Counted from the first letter of the stretch, positions 15,436-23,190 are shown. The stretch: 25,109 nt of DNA from Suilimivivens sp964614185 (GCA_964614185.1 CAZTKJ010000040.1:1-25109); one strand, 5' to 3'. Translations and numbers: made by a program. Notes: a model not told the origin generated them from the sequence alone.

Positions 15436-15469
15436 TTATATTTTACAATTTTTCGAGCATTCCGTCAAT

Positions 15470-17011
15470 CTACTTAGTCGTAATATAATAAATATTAAAC
15501 CAATAGCGCTCTATCATTGCGCTGCCCTTTTCCTCAAAATCAATATTTTCCCGTTTCCATTTTTCCAAAATTTCATCTCTGGCATTGCCGCTGCCCAAAA
15601 ACCAGACATTTTTCCCTTCCTGTAACAAGTCCTTAATATGGGCAATTCCCGCTTCATCCGTAAATTCGCCTTCTACCAGACTGTTATTCCGGGGATACAT
15701 TTCCCGAATCAATTCTTCTGTATTTCCATACCACAAATATGTATCGTTACAAAGATAATAAGATGCCACAGCCTGAAGCTGGTCAAAATTATAAATAATG
15801 ATATCCTCGCTGTTTATCTGTTCCAGTTCTTCCAAGGCCTGCTCCATCTGAAGCCTTTTCCACATTTCTTCTCCATAAAATGCGCGGAAATTTCTCATTC
15901 CCACAACAGACAAAAACAGCAATATGGGGATCAAGACAATTTTCTTTTCCTTAAGATCTGACAGTAACAGGGCAAAGGCCAGCCAAAAGATACCCATAGC
16001 CGGCAGCATATAACGATAGACAAAAATCGGTCTTAATATTATGGAAGCCAATATGCCAAAAAGTACAAGACCAATCAGTACTCCTATACATCCCAGTGCA
16101 AAAAAAGTCTTTTCTCCACTTTCCTTTTTACTTATAGCCTTTGCAGCTGCAAGGATCACTACCAATGCATAAACCAGGAAAAATACAACTGCTGCCACGG
16201 TATTTACTGTTTCATTGGTAAAAGAAGGCTGAAAAATAAATTTCACACATCCTCCCAAAGTCCTCCAGGACACAGCAGGTATCCAATAATTTTCTTTAAT
16301 CCTGCCTACCTGTCCCATCACAGCCCCTAAAAGCCACGGCACATAAGCCACAATACATATCAGGCTGCTGATCAGATATGGTTTGTACATCTGCTTTCCT
16401 TTTTTGTACCGCAGCATCCCAATCAGCAGATAAAGATAAATCATACAGGCGGCTATACATGCAAAATAATGGGTATAACAGGCCAAAACAGCACAGACAG
16501 TAAGCAGCGTCCATGTCTTTATGGTGTATGGAGATAAAAGAATCTCATAAGCATACAGCATTCCCGCCGTAATAAAAAGCAGGGCAAATCCATACATCCT
16601 GATTTCCACTGTGTAGTCAGCCATCTGCGGCATGGAAAATAAAAGAAAGCTAAACAGACCTGTGGGAAGCATACCGAATTTCTTTCTGATTTTATCCAGG
16701 GAGAAAAGCATACAGAGAAAAAAGGGAATACAGGATACAAGTTTTGCCACCATCACCTGCCATGCTATACTGCTTTTTCCCATTCCTAAAAGAAACAGCT
16801 TCACGATCAGATAATAAAGGGGCGGATGCACGTCCCTTGCCGTAATGGAAATCAAATTACCACAGGACTGATTTGCCAGTCCCATGGTAAACAATTCATC
16901 ATACCAGATATCACTGCTAAAACAGAAATAAACAGACAAGCCAAGCATTCCTATACTGATGCCCAAAAACAAAATCCCTATGATTTCATCCCATCTTAAC
17001 TTCTGTTTCAT
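15470..17011 (-). CDS. GT-C membrane glycosyltransferase (PMT/ArnT-like)
   Basis: The 513-aa protein has about ten membrane helices and a soluble C-terminal domain of about 130 residues. The first outer loop holds WYDELFTM, and RDVHPPLYYLIVK follows; the acidic pair and the HPPLYY motif are hallmarks of PMT/ArnT-type GT-C enzymes, which move sugars from polyprenyl carriers to proteins or lipids outside the membrane. The substrate is not known. A short GGGG-containing stretch precedes the ATG. The gene lies 61 bases after thrS with no clear terminator, and 174 bases before the pilin gene, so it may travel with the pilus operon and modify pilin. That link is inferred from position only. Confidence 0.85.
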   Translation of the reverse strand: MKQKLRWDEIIGILFLGISIGMLGLSVYFCFSSDIWYDELFTMGLANQSCGNLISITARDVHPPLYYLIVKLFLLGMGKSSIAWQVMVAKLVSCIPFFLCMLFSLDKIRKKFGMLPTGLFSFLLFSMPQMADYTVEIRMYGFALLFITAGMLYAYEILLSPYTIKTWTLLTVCAVLACYTHYFACIAACMIYLYLLIGMLRYKKGKQMYKPYLISSLICIVAYVPWLLGAVMGQVGRIKENYWIPAVSWRTLGGCVKFIFQPSFTNETVNTVAAVVFFLVYALVVILAAAKAISKKESGEKTFFALGCIGVLIGLVLFGILASIILRPIFVYRYMLPAMGIFWLAFALLLSDLKEKKIVLIPILLFLSVVGMRNFRAFYGEEMWKRLQMEQALEELEQINSEDIIIYNFDQLQAVASYYLCNDTYLWYGNTEELIREMYPRNNSLVEGEFTDEAGIAHIKDLLQEGKNVWFLGSGNARDEILEKWKRENIDFEEKGSAMIERYWFNIYYITTK

Positions 17012-17072
17012 CTACAGCCCCTTTTCCTGTCAAATACCGCTTCTGCCACATGATTCCCCATCAGAGAAACCT

Positions 17073-19037
17073 TTACTTACCTGCTTCCTGTACTTCTTCC
17101 TTACGAATGGTCTTTAATCTGATTTCTTCACAAATCTGACTGATAAATTCTGAAAGAGGCTTCACTCCTTCATCTCCTGCAAAACGGCTTCTCACAGAAA
17201 CAGTACCTTCTGCCTCCTCCTGCTGTCCTACTACCAGCATATACGGAAGTCTGCTCATTCTTGCCTCGCGAATCTTAAATCCGATCTTTTCGGAACGGTT
17301 GTCTACTTCTGCAAGAACCCCATTTTTCTTCAGCTGTGTACGTACTTTTTCCGCATATTCCTCATATTTTTCAGAAATAGGAAGCACTCTTACCTGTTCA
17401 GGACACAGCCATGTAGGGAACTTGCCCTCATATTTTTCAATCAGCCATGCCAGAGTTCTCTCATAGCATCCCATAGAAGTCCTGTGAATAATATAAGGAC
17501 GAACCTTATCTCCATTCTGGTCAATGTAATACATATCAAACTGTGCGGCTAAAAGGGCATCCCACTGAACAGTAATCATGGTATCTTCTTTGCCGTAAAC
17601 ATTCTTGGTATTAATGTCAATTTTAGGTCCATAGAACGCAGCTTCGCCCACATCCTCAACAAAAGGTATCTGAAGTTCATTCATGATGTTCCTCATGTGC
17701 TGCTGGGTCTCCTCCCATACCTCCGGTTCTCCGATATATTTTTCCTTATTCTCGGGATCCCACATAGAAAGATGATAGGTAACATCCTCTTCCACTCCTA
17801 AGGTCTTCAGGCAATACTGAGCCAAAGCAATACAATTCTTGAACTCTTCCACCATCTGGTCAGGTCTTACGATCAGGTGTCCCTCAGAAATCGTAAACTG
17901 ACGCACTCTGGTAAGACCATGCATTTCTCCGGAATCCTCATTTCTAAAGAGCGTGGATGTCTCGCCGTACCGAAGCGGCAGATCCCTGTAAGAATGCTGG
18001 GTTGCTTTGTATACATAATACTGGAAAGGGCAGGTCATAGGACGCAGGGCAAATACTTCTTTGTCTTTTTCTTCATCTCCCAGCACAAACATGCCTTCCT
18101 TATAATGATCCCAGTGCCCTGAGATTTTATAAAGGTCACTTTTAGCCATAAGAGGGGTCTTTGTCCTGATATATCCCCATTCATTATCCTCCAGATCCTC
18201 AATCCAACGCTGCATAGTCTGAACCATTTTGGCGCCCTTAGGCATCAGAAGCGGAAGTCCCTGTCCTATCACATCCACTGTCGTAAATAATTCCATTTCA
18301 CGACCCAGCTTATTGTGATCACGAAGTTTAATATTTTCAAGATATTCAAGATATTCTGCCAATTCTTCTTTTTTATTGAATGCAGTGCCATAAATTCTCT
18401 GGAGCATTGCTTTGTTAGAATCACCTCTCCAGTACGCACCGGAAGAAGAAGTCAGTTTGAATGCCTTGATCCCTTTCGTGCTCATCAGATGAGGGCCGGC
18501 ACACAAGTCCACAAAATCACCCTGATCATAGAAGGAAATCTCTGCATCTTCAGGGAGATCCTGAATCAGTTCAACTTTGTATGGTTCTCCTTTTTCTTCC
18601 ATAAACTGAATGGCCTCTGCCCTTGGCAGGGTAAAACGCTTCAGCTCATGCCCTTCTTTAATGATCTTCTTCATCTCTGCTTCTATTTTATCAAGATCCT
18701 CTCTGGAAAAAGGTTCATGTTCAAAATCATAATAGTAGCCGGTTTCAATACTTGGACCAATTGCAAGTTTTGCCTCAGGAAAAATACGCTTTACAGCTTC
18801 TGCCATAACGTGAGAGCAGGTATGACGTATTACCTGAAGTCCCTGAGCATCACTTGCCGTCAGGATATTCAGTGCACAGTCCTTATCAATGACTGTTCTC
18901 AAATCCACCACTTCACCATTTACTTCTCCGGCACATGCTACTCTTGCAAGGCCTGCACTAATATCTTCCGCAATTTCATAAACACTTTTGGCTCCGTCAT
19001 ATTCCTTCCATGAGCCATCCTTTAACGTTATTTTCAT
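17073..19037 (-). CDS. thrS: Threonine--tRNA ligase
   Basis: This class II aminoacyl-tRNA synthetase charges tRNA-Thr. The 654-aa product has the TGS domain (residues 1-60), the editing/SAD domain with H72 and H76 in RHTCSHVMAEAV, and the catalytic core: zinc ligand Cys in RPMTCPFQYY, motif 2 FRNEDSGEMHGLTRVRQF, and motif 3 in the MGCYERTLAWLIE region, followed by the anticodon-binding domain with PTWLCPEQVRVLPI. The length is normal. GGGGAGG lies just before the ATG. The gene starts two bases after the stop of a small membrane protein gene, and both lie behind a T-box leader, which should raise expression when tRNA-Thr is uncharged. Confidence 0.99.
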   Translation of the reverse strand: MKITLKDGSWKEYDGAKSVYEIAEDISAGLARVACAGEVNGEVVDLRTVIDKDCALNILTASDAQGLQVIRHTCSHVMAEAVKRIFPEAKLAIGPSIETGYYYDFEHEPFSREDLDKIEAEMKKIIKEGHELKRFTLPRAEAIQFMEEKGEPYKVELIQDLPEDAEISFYDQGDFVDLCAGPHLMSTKGIKAFKLTSSSGAYWRGDSNKAMLQRIYGTAFNKKEELAEYLEYLENIKLRDHNKLGREMELFTTVDVIGQGLPLLMPKGAKMVQTMQRWIEDLEDNEWGYIRTKTPLMAKSDLYKISGHWDHYKEGMFVLGDEEKDKEVFALRPMTCPFQYYVYKATQHSYRDLPLRYGETSTLFRNEDSGEMHGLTRVRQFTISEGHLIVRPDQMVEEFKNCIALAQYCLKTLGVEEDVTYHLSMWDPENKEKYIGEPEVWEETQQHMRNIMNELQIPFVEDVGEAAFYGPKIDINTKNVYGKEDTMITVQWDALLAAQFDMYYIDQNGDKVRPYIIHRTSMGCYERTLAWLIEKYEGKFPTWLCPEQVRVLPISEKYEEYAEKVRTQLKKNGVLAEVDNRSEKIGFKIREARMSRLPYMLVVGQQEEAEGTVSVRSRFAGDEGVKPLSEFISQICEEIRLKTIRKEEVQEAGK

Positions 19038-19039
19038 TT

Positions 19040-19288
19040 TTATTCCTCCCCTTCTTCATCCTCTGATGATTCTAAAAGCTCGTTATCATTTCCGATGTCA
19101 TTTTTATTGTTATTGCCATTATTATTACCGTTGTTGCTTCCTATCAGCACAGTCTTTTTGGGCGAACACAAAATACCAAAAACAATTCCGCTCAAAACAC
19201 ATACTGCTATGATAAGCATAAATTCTTTTTTGCTCATGGAAGTAGTTTCTGTCAGCATTTCCTTAAATGATTTCCATTTTTCTTTCAT
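19040..19288 (-). CDS. Small single-pass membrane protein in the thrS operon (82 aa)
   Basis: The protein has a basic cytosolic N-terminus (about 22 residues), one hydrophobic helix (FMLIIAVCVLSGIVFGILC, about residues 23-41), an Asn/Gly repeat region (SNNGNNNGNNNKNDIGN) and a strongly acidic tail (ESSEDEEGEE). It is not recognisable as a known family. A purine-rich AAGGAAG site lies ahead of the ATG, and its stop is two bases from the thrS start, so the two are almost certainly cotranslated from the T-box-controlled mRNA. The Asn-rich part could be a spacer or a drifting low-complexity sequence. A role in threonine or surface biology would be guesswork. Confidence 0.75.
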   Translation of the reverse strand: MKEKWKSFKEMLTETTSMSKKEFMLIIAVCVLSGIVFGILCSPKKTVLIGSNNGNNNGNNNKNDIGNDNELLESSEDEEGEE

Positions 19289-19376
19289 TTTTTTCTTCCT
19301 TTCTTATTCATAAAAGGCGCAGATCCCGCAGCTTGCGCTTAGTCCCACTGCGATTACAGCAATTTCCTACTAAGAT

Positions 19377-19413
19377 AAAAAATCCCATGCACTACGACAT
19401 GTAATGCATGGGA
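19377..19413 (-). terminator. T-box terminator hairpin
   Basis: TCCCATGCA (19413-19405) pairs with TGCATGGGA (19391-19383) around a 13-base loop, then TTTTTT. It lies just after the T-box sequence; the competing antiterminator uses the T-box bases. Confidence 0.9.
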
Positions 19414-19640
19414 CGTAAATTACGCGGTTCCACCCTGCTTGTTTCCTGCGCATACACGGCTTATGGAAACCTCTCATTATACCTGTAACGAAGGTAATAC
19501 GGACCGGATTAGGGCCACTCCGAGTTAGTTTTCGTCTGCTTCCCACAAAGACATTTCCAGCACAGTGCCTCTTGCACCGATGTCTCTCTCTGCTGTTTTC
19601 CACAGATTACTCGTCTCATCAACGCTTTTACTTATCTATA
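19377..19640 (-). promoter_or_regulatory. T-box leader riboswitch (tRNA-Thr)
   Basis: The T-box consensus AGGGTGGAACCGCG is present at 19436-19423, immediately before a terminator hairpin. Upstream, CGAG and CTCG can pair to form the base of stem I, with ACT (19529-19527), a Thr codon, in the specifier-loop position just before CTCG. Uncharged tRNA-Thr would pair with the specifier and the antiterminator bulge and permit transcription of the small membrane gene and thrS. The specifier choice is a reading by eye and could be shifted. Confidence 0.93.
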
Positions 19641-19646
19641 TTCCCT

Positions 19647-19675
19647 ATCATATGACACTTTTGCCAATCTGTAAA
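19647..19675 (-). promoter_or_regulatory. Predicted sigma-A promoter of thrS leader
   Basis: TTTACA (19675-19670) and TATGAT (19652-19647) are separated by 17 bases. The transcript would begin near 19640, directly ahead of T-box stem I. Confidence 0.8.
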
Positions 19676-19702
19676 GAGGCGAATTTCACTTTTAACAGGG
19701 AA

Positions 19703-20158
19703 TCAGTTTTTATCTTCTAATAACATTTCTTCTATTATTTTTGCAGCTGCTGCTATCAATTTGGAACAAGGCCTTTCCTCATAAAACTGCTGCGTTCTCC
19801 TGGAAGGTTTCGCACTTTCTTCCATTCCTTCAATCCCAAGCAGTTCCCGACAGATGATCGTTCCAAACTGCTCTCTGAATTCTCCTGCCAGCTGTCTGGT
19901 AAGAAGATAAATACGCTCCTTTCCTTCTTCATTTTCCGGATCTGTATTCCCTTCTTTCAGACCTGCCAATAATGCCATTGCTGATACTGCTCCACAGACT
20001 TCACGCATCCTGCCAATACCGCCGCCCATGGAACTGGACAACTTAAGAGCCGTTTCTCTGTCCATACCGAACAAATCGGCATAGGTGGTAAAAACAGACT
20101 GTGCACAGGTATACCCTTCCTTAAAAGTAGCAACTGCCCTCTCTACCCTGCTTTCCAT
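19703..20158 (-). CDS. C_GCAxxG_C_C family protein
   Basis: The 151-aa protein shows the family pattern: TCAQSVF near residue 18, the Gly-rich GGGIGRMREVCGAVSAMALLAGL (about 45-67), a third Cys in TIICRELLG, and a final Cys in RPCSKLIAAAAKI. The conserved cysteines suggest a redox or metal-binding role, but no reaction is established to my knowledge. It is soluble, with no signal peptide. The ATG at 20158 was chosen because it overlaps the SEC-C gene stop (TAATG), implying coupling; a start seven codons earlier is possible. It is common in clostridia and archaea. Confidence 0.9.
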   Translation of the reverse strand: MESRVERAVATFKEGYTCAQSVFTTYADLFGMDRETALKLSSSMGGGIGRMREVCGAVSAMALLAGLKEGNTDPENEEGKERIYLLTRQLAGEFREQFGTIICRELLGIEGMEESAKPSRRTQQFYEERPCSKLIAAAAKIIEEMLLEDKN

Positions 20159-20664
20159 TACTGATTCTTTCCGCAGCATTTTTTATATTTTTTGCCGCTT
20201 CCGCAAGGGCAGGGATCATTGGGATAAATCTTGTCCGGCTTAACAATGGTGGTAGAAGATTTTTGCTCCTTATAAAGCGCTTTTCTCTTATCTTCATCAA
20301 AAATTGCTTCCCACTCCGGCAGTCCATATAACCAGTCTGCTCCGGCAGCCACCATATTTTTATACAAAAGCTCTTTATCAAATCCAAGGCTTACCTGTGT
20401 GTCCTCTTCCATTTCTTCTATGGGATTGGCTGTTTTCAGGCTGTCATTGATGCCATCAAGAAAACCTGTCATGGTCATGATATCCACTTCATATTTATCT
20501 GCCAGTTCTTTGACTGTTCCTGTCACTTCTTCATCAGGACTTTTTAAAAGTTCTTCATAGATTGCCTTTTCTTTCTGGAAATAATCCGCCCAAAGTCTCT
20601 GTAAATCCCCTTTATTGGCTGTTTCTGAATAAGCCATATCACGCCATTTTTGAAGTAATGCCAT
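20158..20664 (-). CDS. SEC-C motif-containing protein
   Basis: The 168-aa protein ends with a SEC-C zinc motif, PCPCGSGKKYKKCC (about residues 151-164), the same metal-binding tail found on SecA. The rest is a helical acidic domain that includes YEVDIMTMTGFLDGINDSLK and FDKELLYKNMVAAGADWLYGLPEW, which I recognise as a recurrent clostridial unit but cannot assign a function. It is cytosolic. AAGGAGGG lies before the ATG, and the stop overlaps the next gene by one base, so it is made together with the C_GCAxxG_C_C protein. A predicted promoter lies in the end of a neighbouring repeat element. Confidence 0.9.
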   Translation of the reverse strand: MALLQKWRDMAYSETANKGDLQRLWADYFQKEKAIYEELLKSPDEEVTGTVKELADKYEVDIMTMTGFLDGINDSLKTANPIEEMEEDTQVSLGFDKELLYKNMVAAGADWLYGLPEWEAIFDEDKRKALYKEQKSSTTIVKPDKIYPNDPCPCGSGKKYKKCCGKNQ

Positions 20665-20696
20665 AATTAAACCCTCCTTATCTGCCTATCACAGAT

Positions 20697-20725
20697 ATTT
20701 TATTTTATAAGGATTCGGTTATCAA
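20697..20725 (-). promoter_or_regulatory. Possible promoter of the SEC-C gene
   Basis: TTGATA (20725-20720) and TAAAAT (20702-20697) are 17 bases apart. The -35 part lies inside the outer arm of the inverted-repeat element, so an insertion may have supplied or reshaped the promoter. Confidence 0.45.
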
Positions 20726-20950
20726 AATCCCTCTTAAATATGTTGCTTGGCAAATTGCACAACAGAATTTGGGCAGACAATTTTGCACGATGAAGATGAG
20801 ATTTAAAAATCGTGGAAGCCTCTGCTGAACACGATTTTCGCCTTGGAAAGCTCATCGGAATGCTTCGTGCATTGAGTATGCACAATTCTTTTGTGCAATT
20901 TGCCATCATTAATTTAAATACAGGATTTTGGTACCTGAATCCTAAAAGGT
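20705..20950. repeat. Imperfect inverted-repeat (MITE-like) element, about 245 bp
   Basis: The two halves are inverted copies. GGATTCGGTTATCAAAATCC (20711-20730) matches the reverse complement of 20942-20923 at 17 of 20 bases; the 21 bases at 20749-20769 match the reverse complement of 20904-20884 at 20 of 21. GCACGA and GATGAG blocks continue the match inward to a centre near 20820. No transposase lies within it. Open frames on either strand here look like shadows of the palindrome. It has the structure of a non-autonomous foldback element or a long hairpin RNA; copy number elsewhere in the genome is unknown. Confidence 0.7.
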
Positions 20951-20952
20951 AT

Positions 20953-20979
20953 AGAGGATGCATCAATTGTGCATCCTCT
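20953..20979. other. Hairpin next to the inverted-repeat element
   Basis: AGAGGATGCA and TGCATCCTCT are perfect inverted ten-base copies around seven bases. It sits at the right edge of the repeat element. There is no clean U-run in either direction, so a terminator role is uncertain. Confidence 0.5.
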
Positions 20980-20980
20980 G

Positions 20981-21221
20981 CTATTATATATTACTTTACA
21001 AAAAAAGTAAATTTTTTTATGGAATTTGAATAAACCTAAAATTATGGTAAATACTATGATTAGTCAACGGAACCCCCTCCTTTGACGAAGTGGGTATCCC
21101 ACTATCTACTGAAAGATAAATGAAATACTTATCCTCCCCTAAGAAGCCTCTGGGACTGCGGATGGCGCAGTTTTAGGGGCTTTTGCTATGTATGGCAATA
21201 GTCTTGCGGCAGTCGCCAAGA
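20981..21221. other. Non-coding stretch with hairpins, no gene seen
   Basis: No convincing gene is visible. Short palindromes include TTACTTT/AAAGTAA (20991-21010) and AGTGGGTATCCCACT (21089-21103). A longer fold has CCCCTAA and TTAGGGG arms (about 21137-21178) enclosing CTGCG/CGCAG. The stretch lies between the repeat element and the recombinase remnant and may be the worn end of an integrated element. Confidence 0.4.
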
Positions 21222-21422
21222 TCATGCCAGCATGACTTCGGCTCGTTGCTCACAGAAGCTGTTTGCCGGGATAACATATTCGCTTTCAATCCCCGTCTGC
21301 GTCCGCTCAATCTTAATTGTTCTGTGTTCCAGATCGACCTTGCTCCATTTTAGTGCAAGTAACTCTCCCAATCTTAAACCAGTTCTACAAAAAATATCTT
21401 CCGGGCGGGGATTTTCCCAAAG
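21222..21422 (-). pseudogene. Tyrosine recombinase (integrase) fragment
   Basis: Between a TAG at 21425-21423 and a TGA at 21224-21222, the minus strand reads NPRPEDIFCRTGLRLGELLALKW, then SKVDLEHRTIKIERTQ. This is the start of the catalytic domain of phage-type tyrosine recombinases, including the first catalytic Arg in TGLRLGELLAL. The N-terminal core-binding domain and the HxxR and Tyr boxes are missing, so the fragment cannot be active. It lies among repeats and hairpins and probably marks a decayed integrative element. Confidence 0.85.
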
Positions 21423-21466
21423 CTACTGTCCTTCACATAATTTACATTCTGAATAGTACTAAGAAA

Positions 21467-22918
21467 TTAATACTCTATCTCATAAGCCGCCAGATCAGCT
21501 AACGCATCAATCGGCACAGTTCCCTTATGTTCTGAATATATACCGAGCAACAATGACGTGGTATTTCCGAACTGACTGTTATACCATTTACCGTTATATT
21601 CTACTGATTCCATAAATAGACAATACGTCCCTTCATCACAGGAAAAAACAACTACGCAGTCATCAATTTGATCAGCCCCGTAAATTTGTGCCTGACGGTT
21701 CTGAATCTTAAGCATCTGCTCAGTTCCATAATACTCAGAAAGTGTTTCCGGCGAAATAAAACCAAGAATTTCGATAGAATCCAGATTGATCTTTTCCGGC
21801 AATTCTTCCCATTCAAAGAAGACATCCTCTTGCAGAATCTGGGAATTGTTCAAATAACAGGTGCACACATAAAGCGCCCTTCCCTGTTCAAGGATATCTT
21901 TTTTCAGATGCTCCATCCTTTCATAGCTTATCATGGCTTTTACAAATGTATTGACCGGTGGAAGATTGACATCCTGCTGCATAAAGAAATAGGACTGTAT
22001 ATATTCCAGATATGCCTGCAGATTATAATTCTCTGCATAACTCTCCACCGCAAAGGTGCTGAGCATCTGTTCCATATCCTGCTCTTTCAATCCTTCAAGA
22101 TAGCCTGCGACTGCCTGCTGTGGGCTGTCAAATCCCTCTGCTTCCACCCGGGGCTGTACAGCCTGCACATCTTTTCCAGCTTCCGGAAGCTTTTCGGGCG
22201 CACCGCTCAAGAGTGTTTTAAGTATCTTTTCATCATCCGCGTCCAGCCGTACAGTTCCTGCCGACTCTCTCTCTAATCCCACCATATTTGCTAAAAAACC
22301 GCCCAATTGGAAATTATACCATCTGTCATCCCTTTTAATGATATCAAAGAAAAGCATATACTGTCTTCCATCTATCTGAATGGCAGCCACCCGGTTTGCA
22401 AAATCACTGCCGCCGTAATTCTGTGCAATGACTGAAAGATTTTCCTGATATGTATCGGTGCTGTAGGTATCAGTAAGGTCATCTGGACAAACAAACCCCA
22501 AAAATTCCATGCTGCTAAAATCTGCTGCTTCCATCTGCTGCACTATCTGATTCAGAAGCTTTTCCGCCTCCTCGCTTCCGCTTATCATTACGACACTACT
22601 ATCAGCCATTTCCGGTATCAAATCGATACCGCAAAGATAAGCATACTGGCGGGAAATATCTTCTGCACCATTTCCTTCTCCAAAGGTATCTGCCATACAC
22701 CCGAAATTATTATTCTTAAGTCCCGTCAAATAGGCTATGACTGCTTCCTCTGGTGTTGCAAATCCTTCCTCTGTGCTGTCTGCTGGTATAATGGTATTTT
22801 CCGTGCTGGATGCCTCCTCAGGCATCTGTGTCATCTCCTCTGCCGAGCACCCCAAAAGCACAGATATCGTAACTAAGGTAGCCGCCACTGTTTTAAAGCA
22901 TTTTTTCTTCCGATTCAT
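21467..22918 (-). CDS. Predicted lipoprotein with duplicated domain
   Basis: The 483-aa product has a lipobox TISVLLGC with Cys24, then an acidic Ser/Thr-rich linker. Two related units follow. Unit 1 (about residues 52-225) begins EGFATPEEAVIAYLTGLKN and includes SMEFLGFVCPDDL and RWYNFQLGGFLANMVGL. Unit 2 (about 261-470) begins EGFDSPQQAVAGYLEGLKE and includes SIEILGFISPETL and KWYNSQFGNTTSLLLGI. Both contain a beta-rich region with a Trp-Tyr-Asn motif, giving an internal duplication with clear divergence. Function is unknown; the fold hints at NTF2-like or other small ligand-binding modules. AGGAG lies eight bases before the ATG at 22918; the extension to 22951 is rejected. Confidence 0.85.
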   Translation of the reverse strand: MNRKKKCFKTVAATLVTISVLLGCSAEEMTQMPEEASSTENTIIPADSTEEGFATPEEAVIAYLTGLKNNNFGCMADTFGEGNGAEDISRQYAYLCGIDLIPEMADSSVVMISGSEEAEKLLNQIVQQMEAADFSSMEFLGFVCPDDLTDTYSTDTYQENLSVIAQNYGGSDFANRVAAIQIDGRQYMLFFDIIKRDDRWYNFQLGGFLANMVGLERESAGTVRLDADDEKILKTLLSGAPEKLPEAGKDVQAVQPRVEAEGFDSPQQAVAGYLEGLKEQDMEQMLSTFAVESYAENYNLQAYLEYIQSYFFMQQDVNLPPVNTFVKAMISYERMEHLKKDILEQGRALYVCTCYLNNSQILQEDVFFEWEELPEKINLDSIEILGFISPETLSEYYGTEQMLKIQNRQAQIYGADQIDDCVVVFSCDEGTYCLFMESVEYNGKWYNSQFGNTTSLLLGIYSEHKGTVPIDALADLAAYEIEY

Positions 22919-22963
22919 AAAATATTCTCCTCTCCAAATAAACTTGAACAACTATCGTTCAGT

Positions 22964-23190
22964 TCAGCTTAATTCATCTTCACTTTCCAATAAATTATTC
23001 AGTTCGTTTGTTCCATTTTGATACGACGAATTTACCTCTTGATACAGGCTGTTATAGTATTCCCTTGCAATATGTTTTCTCTCTTTGGCAACATAGAATA
23101 CAATGGTTCAGGAATACTGCCTTTATAAAGTAATGTTCTTGCAATTCCTATCGCTCCGGCTACATCTAATAATTGATAAGCTTTTCACTT
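22964..23190 (-). pseudogene. Decayed HD-domain protein gene
   Basis: Two frames together resemble the C-terminal half of clostridial HD-superfamily phosphohydrolases. The first reads AYQLLDVAGAIGIARTLLYKG followed by SIPEPLYSM; the second, after a frameshift, reads FYVAKERKHIAREYYNSLYQEV and runs to a stop at 22966-22964. The catalytic HD residues, which would lie upstream, are gone, and a stop codon precedes the first frame. A deletion between the two parts also seems likely. The assignment is from memory of the family pattern (AxGAIGIARTL...P-L-Y; iAeeR...fYnsLykEv). Confidence 0.55.

Noticed and set aside
18315..19013. Plus-strand frame of 232 codons opposite thrS
   Set aside because: It is antisense to thrS, and its Phe/Cys/Ile-rich content comes from reversed Lys/Glu codons.
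19301..19376. GCGCA/TGCGC pairing between the T-box terminator and the small membrane gene
   Set aside because: The stem is only five base pairs and no regulatory role can be supported.
20700..20966. Minus-strand frame of 88 codons across the inverted-repeat element
   Set aside because: It spans both arms of the palindrome, has no ribosome site, and a partner frame exists on the other strand, as expected for a palindrome.
21668..22276. Plus-strand frame of 202 codons opposite the duplicated lipoprotein
   Set aside because: It is antisense to a gene with a lipobox and good ribosome site; no start signal is present.
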